Positions 56,803-64,000 of a DNA stretch of 64,000 nt are shown here, in pieces. Position 1 is the stretch's first letter. Each line of letters begins with the position of its first letter. The translations under genes and the position numbers were made by a program. The notes below the pieces were generated by a model. That model was not told the origin of the DNA. It made no database searches and worked only from the letters and a program-made list of their open reading frames with translations. The DNA is taken from contig NZ_KK211289.1 of assembly GCF_000621505.1 (NCBI RefSeq), forward strand, positions 62,001 through 126,000. The letters are read 5' to 3'. The stretch comes from Ruminiclostridium cellobioparum DSM 1351 = ATCC 15832 (GTDB lineage: Bacteria; Bacillota; Clostridia; Acetivibrionales; DSM-1351).

Positions 56803-58722
56803 TCAGCCTTTAATATATGGAATATGAATAATGACAGAAGTATATCTTCCTTCCTCACTAACGACTTTAAGTCCGTATTCCTGTCCAAAATAAAGTCTGA
56901 TTCTCTCATTGACATTCTTGAGTCCGATTCCGCCCTGAGAAGTACTGCTGCTGGACATCAGCCTGCCGTTGATCAGCTCCACCTGTTCCTGCGGCATGCC
57001 CACTCCGTTATCGGTAATTTCAATCAATATATCCATATCTGAAGCACTGATTTTTATGTTGATTTCACCTGGCCGTCCATTACCGGTGAGTCCGTATTTT
57101 ACTGCATTTTCAACAATAGGCTGAAAAGTAAGCTTTGTTATTTTGCTGTTCAGAAGTTCCTCATCAGACAGCTCCAGCATAATGGCAAATTCCAGTTCTT
57201 TCTTGAGCTTAAGCACCTTCTCATAGGCATACAGATGCTCTATTTCCTCCCGTATCTCCACCAGTCTGTTGGTATTTATGGTATTAAATCTTAAAAATTT
57301 GGAAAATGACGCAATCATACTGCTGACAGGGCCTTCCCCATCTTCGGCAAACATTGCGTTCCACCTGATAATATTTAAAGTATTGTACATAAAATGAGGT
57401 TTGATCTGCATCTGCAGTGCATCCAATTCAGCTTCCTTGCGCCTGATCTCCTCATTCTTTCTCGATACCTCGGAATCAATGAGATTTCCCAGCAGGTTTT
57501 TTATACGTACAATCATGGCATTGAATCTGTCTCCGAGAACCCCGATTTCATCTTTCTGCTCGTCATGATAGACAAGTTCAAGATTATTTTCACCGACCCT
57601 CTCCATTGTTTTCTTAAGACGCCTGAGCGGAATGGAAATACTTGACGTGACGACATAAGATATTACAAGCGCACAAAATATGCATATTATTGTTACCTCT
57701 ATAATAAGGCTTCTGACATTGTAGACACCGCTGAGTATTTTTTTCCTTTCGGCCATGTATACAATGGTCATGTCTGTTTTTTCAGAGGTCTGGAAAACCA
57801 GTATATAATCCTTGTTCTGGATTTTCCTTACCAGACTGCCTTCTTTTATAGCAGATATTTCATTGATTATGTCTGTTCCGGGCATTTTATTCACTGCATA
57901 CACACCGTTTAAAACACTCACTGTTCCGCCTTTTCCAGACATGAATACTATTTCATTTTCATCATACATGTTCTCCAGATCGATCATGTCCTTGAATATT
58001 TTAATGGGAACATTAATAATAATTACTCCTAATTGTCCGCTCTGATTCAGCTGAGGGTCGGGAATCGACTGGAAAAGCGTGATATATCCGCCCAAATATG
58101 ATTTTCTGAGAGGCTCTACAAGGTATATGTCCTTTTCCTTCGAACTGTTGCTCCAGACCAGAGAGCCGTCTGAATTTACGGCATTGAGAAAGTCCTGTCT
58201 TTTTACATATTCCTCAGCCTTTTCAATGGAAGCACCTCTTTTTGTGCCTTTGTAATCAATTTGGACAAACTGGTCATAATCGCTGACAATCTGCAGATTA
58301 TTTATATCCTGCAGCCGAGAGGACTCAAAAAGGATATTTCCTATTTTAATTTTACAATCCTGGTATTTTTTCATAGCTTCGGGATCAGAAGCTTTATTAT
58401 CTTTGAGTGATTTGCATTCTATTAATAAATTTCTGAGCTGTGTATTTGAAAAGACACTAAGGGCAAGTTTCTCATAAGGCTTCAGCTTTTCATCGGCAGT
58501 TTTCCCGATATTGCTCAATATCCGTCTGGTACTGCTTGAAATATTCTTATCCATCTCACGGGTGCTTATGTTGAAGGAATAATAGCCAATTACCATATTA
58601 GGTATTATGATGATAATGAGAAAAGCTAATATCAGCCTCTTATATATACTGAATTTCCTCAATGTATTTAATATTCCAGCATATATCTTCTTTAATTTCT
58701 GGTTCATCCCTTTTCTTTTCAT
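56803..58722 (-). CDS. YesM-type sensor histidine kinase (second pair)
   Basis: A 639-residue membrane kinase. N-terminal helix (RLILAFLIIIIIPNMVIGYY), extracytoplasmic sensor of about 260 residues, second helix near 320-345, HAMP (RRLKKTMERVGENNLEL), phospho-His in QIKPHFMYNTLNII, and ATPase boxes NAVKYG and DNGVGMP. It is encoded 21 bases after its partner regulator and upstream of the sugar ABC transporter. It is likely to sense the operon's oligosaccharide. Start ATG at 58722 with GGGGAAG just before it. Confidence 0.93.
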   Translation of the reverse strand: MKRKGMNQKLKKIYAGILNTLRKFSIYKRLILAFLIIIIIPNMVIGYYSFNISTREMDKNISSSTRRILSNIGKTADEKLKPYEKLALSVFSNTQLRNLLIECKSLKDNKASDPEAMKKYQDCKIKIGNILFESSRLQDINNLQIVSDYDQFVQIDYKGTKRGASIEKAEEYVKRQDFLNAVNSDGSLVWSNSSKEKDIYLVEPLRKSYLGGYITLFQSIPDPQLNQSGQLGVIIINVPIKIFKDMIDLENMYDENEIVFMSGKGGTVSVLNGVYAVNKMPGTDIINEISAIKEGSLVRKIQNKDYILVFQTSEKTDMTIVYMAERKKILSGVYNVRSLIIEVTIICIFCALVISYVVTSSISIPLRRLKKTMERVGENNLELVYHDEQKDEIGVLGDRFNAMIVRIKNLLGNLIDSEVSRKNEEIRRKEAELDALQMQIKPHFMYNTLNIIRWNAMFAEDGEGPVSSMIASFSKFLRFNTINTNRLVEIREEIEHLYAYEKVLKLKKELEFAIMLELSDEELLNSKITKLTFQPIVENAVKYGLTGNGRPGEINIKISASDMDILIEITDNGVGMPQEQVELINGRLMSSSSTSQGGIGLKNVNERIRLYFGQEYGLKVVSEEGRYTSVIIHIPYIKG

Positions 58723-58743
58723 CGGACTTCCCCTTATGAGAAA

Positions 58744-60330
58744 TTATTGTTTCAACCCTTTGCTTTGCTTCCTGAAATCCTTTGGCGTGATTCCTGTTAT
58801 TTCTTTAAATATCCTGCCAAAATGCTTGGGACTGTCATAGCCTACCATTTCACAAACATCGTACATTCGGAGCGACAAATCCTGAAGCAGCTTTTTTGAC
58901 TGTTCTATCCGCACTTTCATAATATATTCGGAAAAATTCTCACCCGTTTTTTCTTTAAAGAGCTTGCTGAGGTAGGTCGGGTGCATATATACCACATCGG
59001 AAAGCTTCTGCAGGGATAGATTTTCATTGTAGTGTTCATTGATATACCTGAGCACGCTTTCGATAGCCAGCCCAAGGGGCTTTTCCCTGACTGTATGCAA
59101 ACCGGATATGGTTTTTCTTAAATATGAGGAGATAAACTTTTTAATTTCCTCGTAATTGTCTATTTTTAAAAGTGTTCCAATTACATTGTGATCGGATTGG
59201 GCGGTTTGAACCTCCCGGCTGTGGTATTTTCCTAAAAATCTGTTTATGATCAATAAGATTTCTATGCACGCCTCAAGAAGGACTCCTCTGTCATACATGT
59301 TATCAGTATACAGTTCCGATATTATGTTAAGAATATGTTCCTCGAAGGCTTCCTCGTTATCGTGCAGGAGATGTTCCTGTATGCTTTCCTCCAGATTTGC
59401 CGGCACAACCGGCTTTCCTGTAATGAACCTTGAAATGTTTTTATAAAAAAGCAGGCTGCTTTTGTTTATATACCTGTAATCCAGGGCCTTTCCGGCCTCC
59501 CTGTATGAATGAGAGAGCATTCCCACAGTATTGTAGATGCCTCCCACACCAAGGTACAGGTTTATTGATTTAACTATATCTATAGTCAGCATCAACTTTT
59601 TAAGTATGCTTTCCAATTTGGTCAGATCCTTTGGATAAAAAATAACCGATATTTCGCTTATATTGTTTTCAAAGGCATAGGCTTTTCCGTAGCTCTCAAG
59701 ATAATTCGCTATCTCACCGGTCAATGCAGACTTGAAACTGTCATAATCACCATGCTCCAGGTTCTTATGGCTTTTTTCATTCAGAACTAAAAATCTGATT
59801 ATGCAAAAACTTTCATCTGTGAGATCAATACCTATTTCATAGGCTTTTTTATGAATGTATTCCGGATTTTGTATGACTCCTCCTGCAATATTATTCAGAA
59901 ACTGCATCCTCAGTATCTTCATAAATTCAACCTGCTTTTGCTTGGCCAGGATGTCCTCATGAAGGCTGATTTTCAGCTTTTCAAATATACTCTTGAGTTC
60001 ATTGAAATCCACAGGCTTCATCAGGTAATCAAAAGCTCCCAGCCGCAGTGCTTCCTTTGCATATTGGAATTCGCTGTGACCGCTTAAAAGGACGGTTTTT
60101 ATGTTCGGATTGATTTCCAGGGCATCTTTTATTAGTTCAAGCCCGTTTTTGCCGGGCATAACTATATCGGTCAGCACCACATCCACGTACTCCGTTTCTA
60201 TGATACCTACAGCCTCTGTTGCCGAGTGCGCAGACCCTATGACATTATATCCAAGCTCCTTCCAGTTTACAAACCGGCTTAAACCTTCTATATCTATTTG
60301 ATCATCGTCTACAATTAAAATATTGAACAT
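58744..60330 (-). CDS. YesN-type response regulator (second pair)
   Basis: A 528-residue regulator. Receiver domain (1-120) with DVVLTDIVMPG, a ~280-residue middle region of unknown fold, then two AraC helix-turn-helix motifs (LSDVVYMHPTYLSKLFKEKTG; MYDVCEMVGYDSPKHFGRIFKE) at about 430-525. The start is ATG at 60330 because GGAGGG lies about nine bases before it; the frame to 60387 lacks a site. It probably activates the downstream sugar transporter, fucosidase and phosphorylase genes. Confidence 0.92.
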   Translation of the reverse strand: MFNILIVDDDQIDIEGLSRFVNWKELGYNVIGSAHSATEAVGIIETEYVDVVLTDIVMPGKNGLELIKDALEINPNIKTVLLSGHSEFQYAKEALRLGAFDYLMKPVDFNELKSIFEKLKISLHEDILAKQKQVEFMKILRMQFLNNIAGGVIQNPEYIHKKAYEIGIDLTDESFCIIRFLVLNEKSHKNLEHGDYDSFKSALTGEIANYLESYGKAYAFENNISEISVIFYPKDLTKLESILKKLMLTIDIVKSINLYLGVGGIYNTVGMLSHSYREAGKALDYRYINKSSLLFYKNISRFITGKPVVPANLEESIQEHLLHDNEEAFEEHILNIISELYTDNMYDRGVLLEACIEILLIINRFLGKYHSREVQTAQSDHNVIGTLLKIDNYEEIKKFISSYLRKTISGLHTVREKPLGLAIESVLRYINEHYNENLSLQKLSDVVYMHPTYLSKLFKEKTGENFSEYIMKVRIEQSKKLLQDLSLRMYDVCEMVGYDSPKHFGRIFKEITGITPKDFRKQSKGLKQ

Positions 60331-60461
60331 CTGATATTCCCTCCGGCTACACCCTGGATAAAACTTTGAGATATAATTCCGTGACATTTACTGTCGAATC
60401 ATTATAGCAAATATTATGGTATACCTATTCTACAATATTAATTTAATTCCTTTGGTTATTA

Positions 60462-60486
60462 ATCCCATTTAAATTTTATATGGGAT
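60462..60486 (-). terminator. Weak terminator of the ligase gene
   Basis: ATCCCAT (60462-60468) pairs with ATGGGAT (60480-60486). It lies about 20 bases after the D-Ala-D-Ala ligase stop. The T run is short. Confidence 0.45.
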
Positions 60487-60505
60487 TTGCATTATTTCTT
60501 TAAAA

Positions 60506-61318
60506 TCATTCATCCAGCGAGTATTTTATCAATAATTCCAGAAGTTGGTCAAAAGATATTCCAGCAGCTTTAGCACACTTGGGGAAAAGGCTGTTTTTCG
60601 TCATACCTGGCAGCGTGTTGACCTCAAGCACGTAAGGGATACCGGCTTTGATTATTATATCTACCCGGGCATAAACACTGCATTTCAAAACTTCATAACA
60701 CTTTGTTGCAATCTGCTCAATTTGCCTGTATTGGTTCTCTGTGAGCTGAGCTGCATTTTCCTCCGCACCTTCTTTATCATATTTAGAAAGGTAACTAAAA
60801 AATTCAGCTTTTGGTTTAATTGAAAGTACCGGTAATAGATTTCCGTTTAAAATTGAACAGGTTATTTCTTCACCTTTTACATACTTTTCAATCAATGCCT
60901 CATTATCAAGACTTAAGACCTCTCTTACGGCTGCAAATATTTCTTCTTGACTATGGGCAATGTATGTTCCGATACTGGACCCTCCTGAATTTGGTTTAAT
61001 AATCACGGGATATCCTAATTGTTCAATCTTTTGATACTTCAACTCATCAATATTCCGGACAATTAACCAATCCGGAGTTTGTATGCCCATTACATCCAGA
61101 AAACCCTGAATAGTTCCGTCTTCTCCAAATTTTCCGTGAAGTGCCAATATCACGAAATCCAAATTTTGAACCTTATCAATAAGTTCTTTTTTACTTTTAA
61201 TTTTTATGGGACAAATACTGTTTTTATCAGAATCCAAATTATTCATTATTTCTTTGCCTGTATTAAGAGAAACCTCATATTCCGATGATATTCCTCCCAT
61301 AATAACTCCGATTTTCAT
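60506..61318 (-). CDS. D-alanine--D-alanine ligase with internal deletion
   Basis: ATP-grasp ligase of peptidoglycan synthesis, here only 270 residues against the usual 300-360. GGISSEYEVSL with Glu14 and LALHGKFGEDGTIQG (59-72) are normal. After GFLDVMGI (72-79) the protein continues directly with QTPDWLIV, so the usual PYTGSG...AMDK segment is absent. That segment carries the Lys equivalent to E. coli DdlB Lys97, which binds ATP. Later parts (IKPNSGGSSIG, EVNTLPGMT) are intact. The deletion is in frame and may follow recombination between MGI-like repeats. The protein may be inactive or specialised. The adjacent MocR regulator and GNAT gene form one cluster with it. Confidence 0.85.
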   Translation of the reverse strand: MKIGVIMGGISSEYEVSLNTGKEIMNNLDSDKNSICPIKIKSKKELIDKVQNLDFVILALHGKFGEDGTIQGFLDVMGIQTPDWLIVRNIDELKYQKIEQLGYPVIIKPNSGGSSIGTYIAHSQEEIFAAVREVLSLDNEALIEKYVKGEEITCSILNGNLLPVLSIKPKAEFFSYLSKYDKEGAEENAAQLTENQYRQIEQIATKCYEVLKCSVYARVDIIIKAGIPYVLEVNTLPGMTKNSLFPKCAKAAGISFDQLLELLIKYSLDE

Positions 61319-61356
61319 AAAACATCCTCCATTAGCCAGATTTCTGAGTTAGGATT

Positions 61357-61794
61357 TTATATAACAAAACTGTATCCATGTCTTTGGAAATCAAGCGATT
61401 CATAAAAAGCATGTGCAGATTTCCTGTTTATATTGCTGGATAATGAGACTTTATAACATTTAGCCTCTTTGCCTTTATCTATTGCAAAACGTATCATTTC
61501 CTTACCCACACCCATCCGCTGAAAACTATCGGATACTACCACATCCTCAATAACTGCTGACGGCGTCCCCATATGAGCAAGATTATCCATAATGAGCAGC
61601 GCAAAGGTTCCTACTATTCTTTCCTCATCAGCAGCTACATAAATTTTATAATCAGGGTAACTTTTCATTTTATAAAAAATATGCTTTGCCTGTTCAACTG
61701 ATATGATTTTACCGTTATCCATATCCGGCTGCGAATACAGTGAAAGAATTAAGGGTATATCACACTCCGCTGCTTCCCGAATTTTAATTTTCAT
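61357..61794 (-). CDS. GNAT family N-acetyltransferase
   Basis: A 145-residue acetyltransferase. Acetyl-CoA motif A is QRMGVGKEMI near residues 93-102, with VVVSDSF before it and HAFYESLDF near the C-terminus. The substrate is not known. Its start overlaps the MocR gene stop by 11 bases, so they are co-transcribed, with the ligase following after 38 bases. Confidence 0.88.
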   Translation of the reverse strand: MKIKIREAAECDIPLILSLYSQPDMDNGKIISVEQAKHIFYKMKSYPDYKIYVAADEERIVGTFALLIMDNLAHMGTPSAVIEDVVVSDSFQRMGVGKEMIRFAIDKGKEAKCYKVSLSSNINRKSAHAFYESLDFQRHGYSFVI

Positions 61795-63229
61795 ATTTTT
61801 TGATTACCTCCCCAATAATTTTAATGCCCTTTTTAATTTCTTCATTATCTACCCTGGAAAATCCGAGTCGTAGGGTATTTTTTCCGGTATTATCCGTAAA
61901 GAAAATATCTCCCGGAGTAAAAACAACACCTTTTTTACAGCATTGCTCCAGCACAATCCGTGAATCAATGCTGTGTTCAAGCTCAACGAAAATATGCAGA
62001 CCGCCTTCACCCGATACATTTTTACAGGGTATAAATTCCTTTGTATAACGTAGAGCCGTCTCATATTTTTCTTTATATATCTTTCTTACTTTTTTGATAT
62101 ATTTATCGAAGTTTCCTTCATAAAGATACTGATACAATAATGCCTGGTCAAAAGAGGATGTATGAATATTCCGGCTTCTTTTCAGACTTTCAATGTAATA
62201 TATAAGATTTTCATCACCAATAACCCAGCCAATTCTTAAGCCTGGAAAAAGAATTTTGGAAAAGCTGCCGATATAAATGACATTATTACCTTTCCCATTG
62301 CAAGCAATCAAAGGAGTAATATGTGAACCCGAATATCTTAATTCTTCATTAAAGCCATCTTCGATCACAGGCACCTTATATTTGCTGAAAATATTAAGGA
62401 TGTCTGCTCTTTTTTCAGGCGGCATAACGATACCTGTTGGGTTATGATAGGATGGTATCAGGTATGCAAGGCGCATATCGTTTTCCGATAAAGTTTTCGA
62501 AAGTTCACCAAGATTCATGCCGTCATTATCCATAGCTATTCCAACCGGCTCCAGTCCGTGCAATTTCATAACTTTTATAGCAGTATTGTGTGTAGGATTT
62601 TCGCAGATTACCTTTTGCCCTTTATCACACAGAGCGGATAATACCAGATCAAAACCTTCTGTAAATCCATTGGTAATAAGTATATCTTTTCCGCCTGTAT
62701 CAAGACCCTTGCTCTCCATATATTTCAATATATGCTGCATAAGAGGCCTATAACCCTTGGCATATCCGTAATTCAGTAGCTTTTTGCCTTCAAGAGGGAT
62801 TTTGGCCAAAAACGCTCTTTTCAGACTATCTATATCAAAATATTTTTCATCGGGAGCAATACTGGTAAAAGAAATCATCCCCTTTTCATAAGTTATCCCC
62901 TGCTTCATGATGTCTAACTGTTCGGCCTGTCTTGCTTCGTAACTTATTCTGTTTAACCAGTCTAAATTACATACATCTGCACAATTTACCGCTTTAAATG
63001 CTACAAATGTGCCTTTGCCCCCCATAGTATCTATAAATCCCTCATCCTGAAGGCAATTATAAGCCTCAATTACTGTATTCCTACTTACATGCAATATTTC
63101 ACACAACTCTCTGGTAGACGGCAGTTTTTGTCCTTCCTGAAGCATTCCTCTGGAAATCATCTGTTTGATATATTCTTTGATTTGAACATAAACCGGACGT
63201 TCTTTTGTAAAATTAATGTCTGCAAACAT
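61784..63229 (-). CDS. MocR/GabR-type regulator with aminotransferase domain
   Basis: A 481-residue regulator. The N-terminal GntR helix-turn-helix (about 10-75: LPSTRELCEILHVSRNTVIEA) is linked to a type-I PLP aminotransferase-like domain (about 95-480), with the PLP Lys in GSFSKILFPGLRIGW and SYHNPTG. Such proteins sense amino acids or PLP derivatives. In Brevibacillus, a MocR protein (DdlR) activates the D-Ala-D-Ala ligase gene, and here a ligase gene is in the same cluster, so a similar role is likely. ATG at 63229 with GGTGAG upstream is used. Confidence 0.92.
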   Translation of the reverse strand: MFADINFTKERPVYVQIKEYIKQMISRGMLQEGQKLPSTRELCEILHVSRNTVIEAYNCLQDEGFIDTMGGKGTFVAFKAVNCADVCNLDWLNRISYEARQAEQLDIMKQGITYEKGMISFTSIAPDEKYFDIDSLKRAFLAKIPLEGKKLLNYGYAKGYRPLMQHILKYMESKGLDTGGKDILITNGFTEGFDLVLSALCDKGQKVICENPTHNTAIKVMKLHGLEPVGIAMDNDGMNLGELSKTLSENDMRLAYLIPSYHNPTGIVMPPEKRADILNIFSKYKVPVIEDGFNEELRYSGSHITPLIACNGKGNNVIYIGSFSKILFPGLRIGWVIGDENLIYYIESLKRSRNIHTSSFDQALLYQYLYEGNFDKYIKKVRKIYKEKYETALRYTKEFIPCKNVSGEGGLHIFVELEHSIDSRIVLEQCCKKGVVFTPGDIFFTDNTGKNTLRLGFSRVDNEEIKKGIKIIGEVIKKYEN

Positions 63230-63241
63230 GATTCTCACCAC

Positions 63242-63727
63242 CTTGTTATATTCTTACATAAAAAATCAGATAGTTAAAGAACCACTGTATGTGAAATTTT
63301 ATGTTATTGCGGATGAGGAATTGTGTTTTGAGTTAAAAAAAAGGAGCTTTTCGGCTCCGAATTATAATTGTTAAGATTATCACCATCCAATATTTACTCA
63401 AGTAATCTTTCTCTCGACTCGTTTGCATTGGCGATGTTGTATTCAGTTATCTTCAAAGAATTGTACACTCCTGCATATCTTTCACTTTCCGTGCTTACCC
63501 TTCCTCCAAGCCGTCGACTGCCTGGAGTACTACCAGCAATTTGTCTTCAACATACACCTGGTGTGATTTCTATTCGTCAGACCAAAAGTATGCCCTCTGC
63601 TTCTTCAGATTCCTCGTCACCAGGGACATTTTTGCTCCTGGCTATCCCATTCCCACTACCGGACGGTTTACAGATTACACTGCAGAGAGTGCGCATGCCT
63701 GTACAAGAAGTATATTTTACCCGGGTA
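63242..63727. other. Intergenic region after cheR with unexplained coding-like stretch
   Basis: No intact gene. It holds a strong minus-strand terminator (63333-63359). Between 63360 and 63727 one minus-strand frame reads as protein-like text with a stretch ending ESRERLLE, but two TGA stops interrupt it. It may be a decayed gene that followed cheR, or noncoding. Confidence 0.4.
63333..63359 (-). terminator. Terminator of the cheR transcript
   Basis: GGAGC and GCTCC form the stem on the minus strand around a GCCGAAAA-type loop, followed by eight T residues. Confidence 0.85.
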
Positions 63728-64000
63728 TTATTTTCTGTACACTGCCGGCATGACACACCTGTACTTTGAATCCTCTCTGTTCAGGGATTCGGAGTGACCT
63801 ATAAAAAGGTAACCGCCTTCCTCGGTACTCTCATAAAACTTATTCACCAGTTCGCGCTTTGTCTCATTATCAAAATATATCATCACATTTCTGCAGAATA
63901 TAACATGAAACTTTCTCTTAAAGGGAAAATAGCCGGTCATTAAGTTAAATCTTCTGAAAATGACTTCCTTTCTTATTTTATCACAAACTTTAAAAGCCTC
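63728..64000 (-). CDS. cheR: CheR-type chemotaxis methyltransferase, C-terminal part
   Basis: The 3' part of a gene that runs off the right edge; about 90 C-terminal residues are seen. FDVIFCRNVMIYF-type text (here FHVIFCRNVMIYF), then GGYLFIGHSESL and a final PAVYRK, are the CheR S-adenosylmethionine methyltransferase signature. CheR methylates chemoreceptor glutamates, so the organism is probably motile. A terminator lies 370 bases downstream. Confidence 0.92.
   Translation of the reverse strand, partial: EAFKVCDKIRKEVIFRRFNLMTGYFPFKRKFHVIFCRNVMIYFDNETKRELVNKFYESTEEGGYLFIGHSESLNREDSKYRCVMPAVYRK

Noticed and set aside
63541-63720. Possible CheW remnant after cheR
   Set aside because: A short stretch (VEDKLLVVLQAVDGL) resembles a CheW end, but it lies in another frame than the rest and is too short to call.
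63368-63769. Plus-strand ORF of 133 residues antisense to the cheR end
   Set aside because: Ser/Pro/Leu-rich composition, no ribosome binding site and overlap with the real cheR 3' end; it looks like a shadow of minus-strand sequence.

Overview
The window reads as chromosomal DNA of a plant-polysaccharide-degrading, spore-forming clostridium (Bacillota, probably a relative of Ruminiclostridium, Acetivibrio or Thermoclostridium; the exact taxon cannot be fixed from sequence reading). The evidence is an alpha/beta-type small acid-soluble spore protein, a YtxC-like sporulation protein, two secreted family-9 glycoside hydrolases without dockerins, YesM/YesN-type two-component systems, low GC content and strong GGAGG ribosome binding sites. 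No rRNA, tRNA, CRISPR array, prophage or intact insertion sequence was found. Most genes are on the minus strand.

Layout. 1-5.7 kb: sugar ABC permease, a GH2 protein and a secreted GH9 enzyme. 5.9-9.2 kb: an ECF sigma factor, a membrane protein and an ABC exporter in one overlapping operon. 9.4-12 kb: a second GH9 enzyme (Ig-GH9-FN3-DNRLRE). 12-13.2 kb: a BadF-type kinase preceded by the 3' remnant of a GH4 gene. 13.5-15.6 kb (plus strand): mannonate dehydratase and a partner SDR oxidoreductase. 15.7-26.1 kb: housekeeping and sporulation genes (P-loop/Gls24 protein, YtxC, DUF6873-like, DUF378, SASP, AI-2E transporter, YebC, IMPACT, Nudix, HflX). 26.2-31.7 kb: kinase, GH4, DUF4838 and AraC regulator. 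31.7-38.2 kb: dUTPase, U32/RlhA-like, phosphatase-superfamily protein, ZapA, bacteriohemerythrin, repeat-containing protein. 38.3-38.8 kb: a large palindromic intergenic element. 38.8-47.8 kb: HAD hydrolase, YesN/YesM pair, Fe3+/sugar-phosphate-type ABC transporter, divergent phosphohexomutase. 47.9-60.3 kb: GH94 phosphorylase, GH29 fucosidase, Gfo/Idh oxidoreductase, sugar ABC transporter, and a second YesM/YesN pair. 60.5-64 kb: short D-Ala-D-Ala ligase, GNAT, MocR regulator and the 3' end of cheR.

How it works together (inference). Secreted GH9 enzymes cut beta-glucans outside the cell. ABC transporters, several with their own two-component sensor, import oligosaccharides. Intracellular GH2, GH4, GH29 and GH94 enzymes, kinases and a phosphohexomutase feed glycolysis. 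UxuA and the SDR partner handle uronic acids.

The most interesting observations are: a 40-base element repeated upstream of a sugar permease, a GH9 gene and the decayed GH4 copy; the ~480-base palindromic element; a GH2 protein with Ser at the nucleophile position; a D-Ala-D-Ala ligase lacking about 30 residues that include an ATP-binding lysine; an AraC gene whose protein-like reading frame runs back to the dUTPase stop with no canonical start; and an ABC permease with a large extracytoplasmic insertion.
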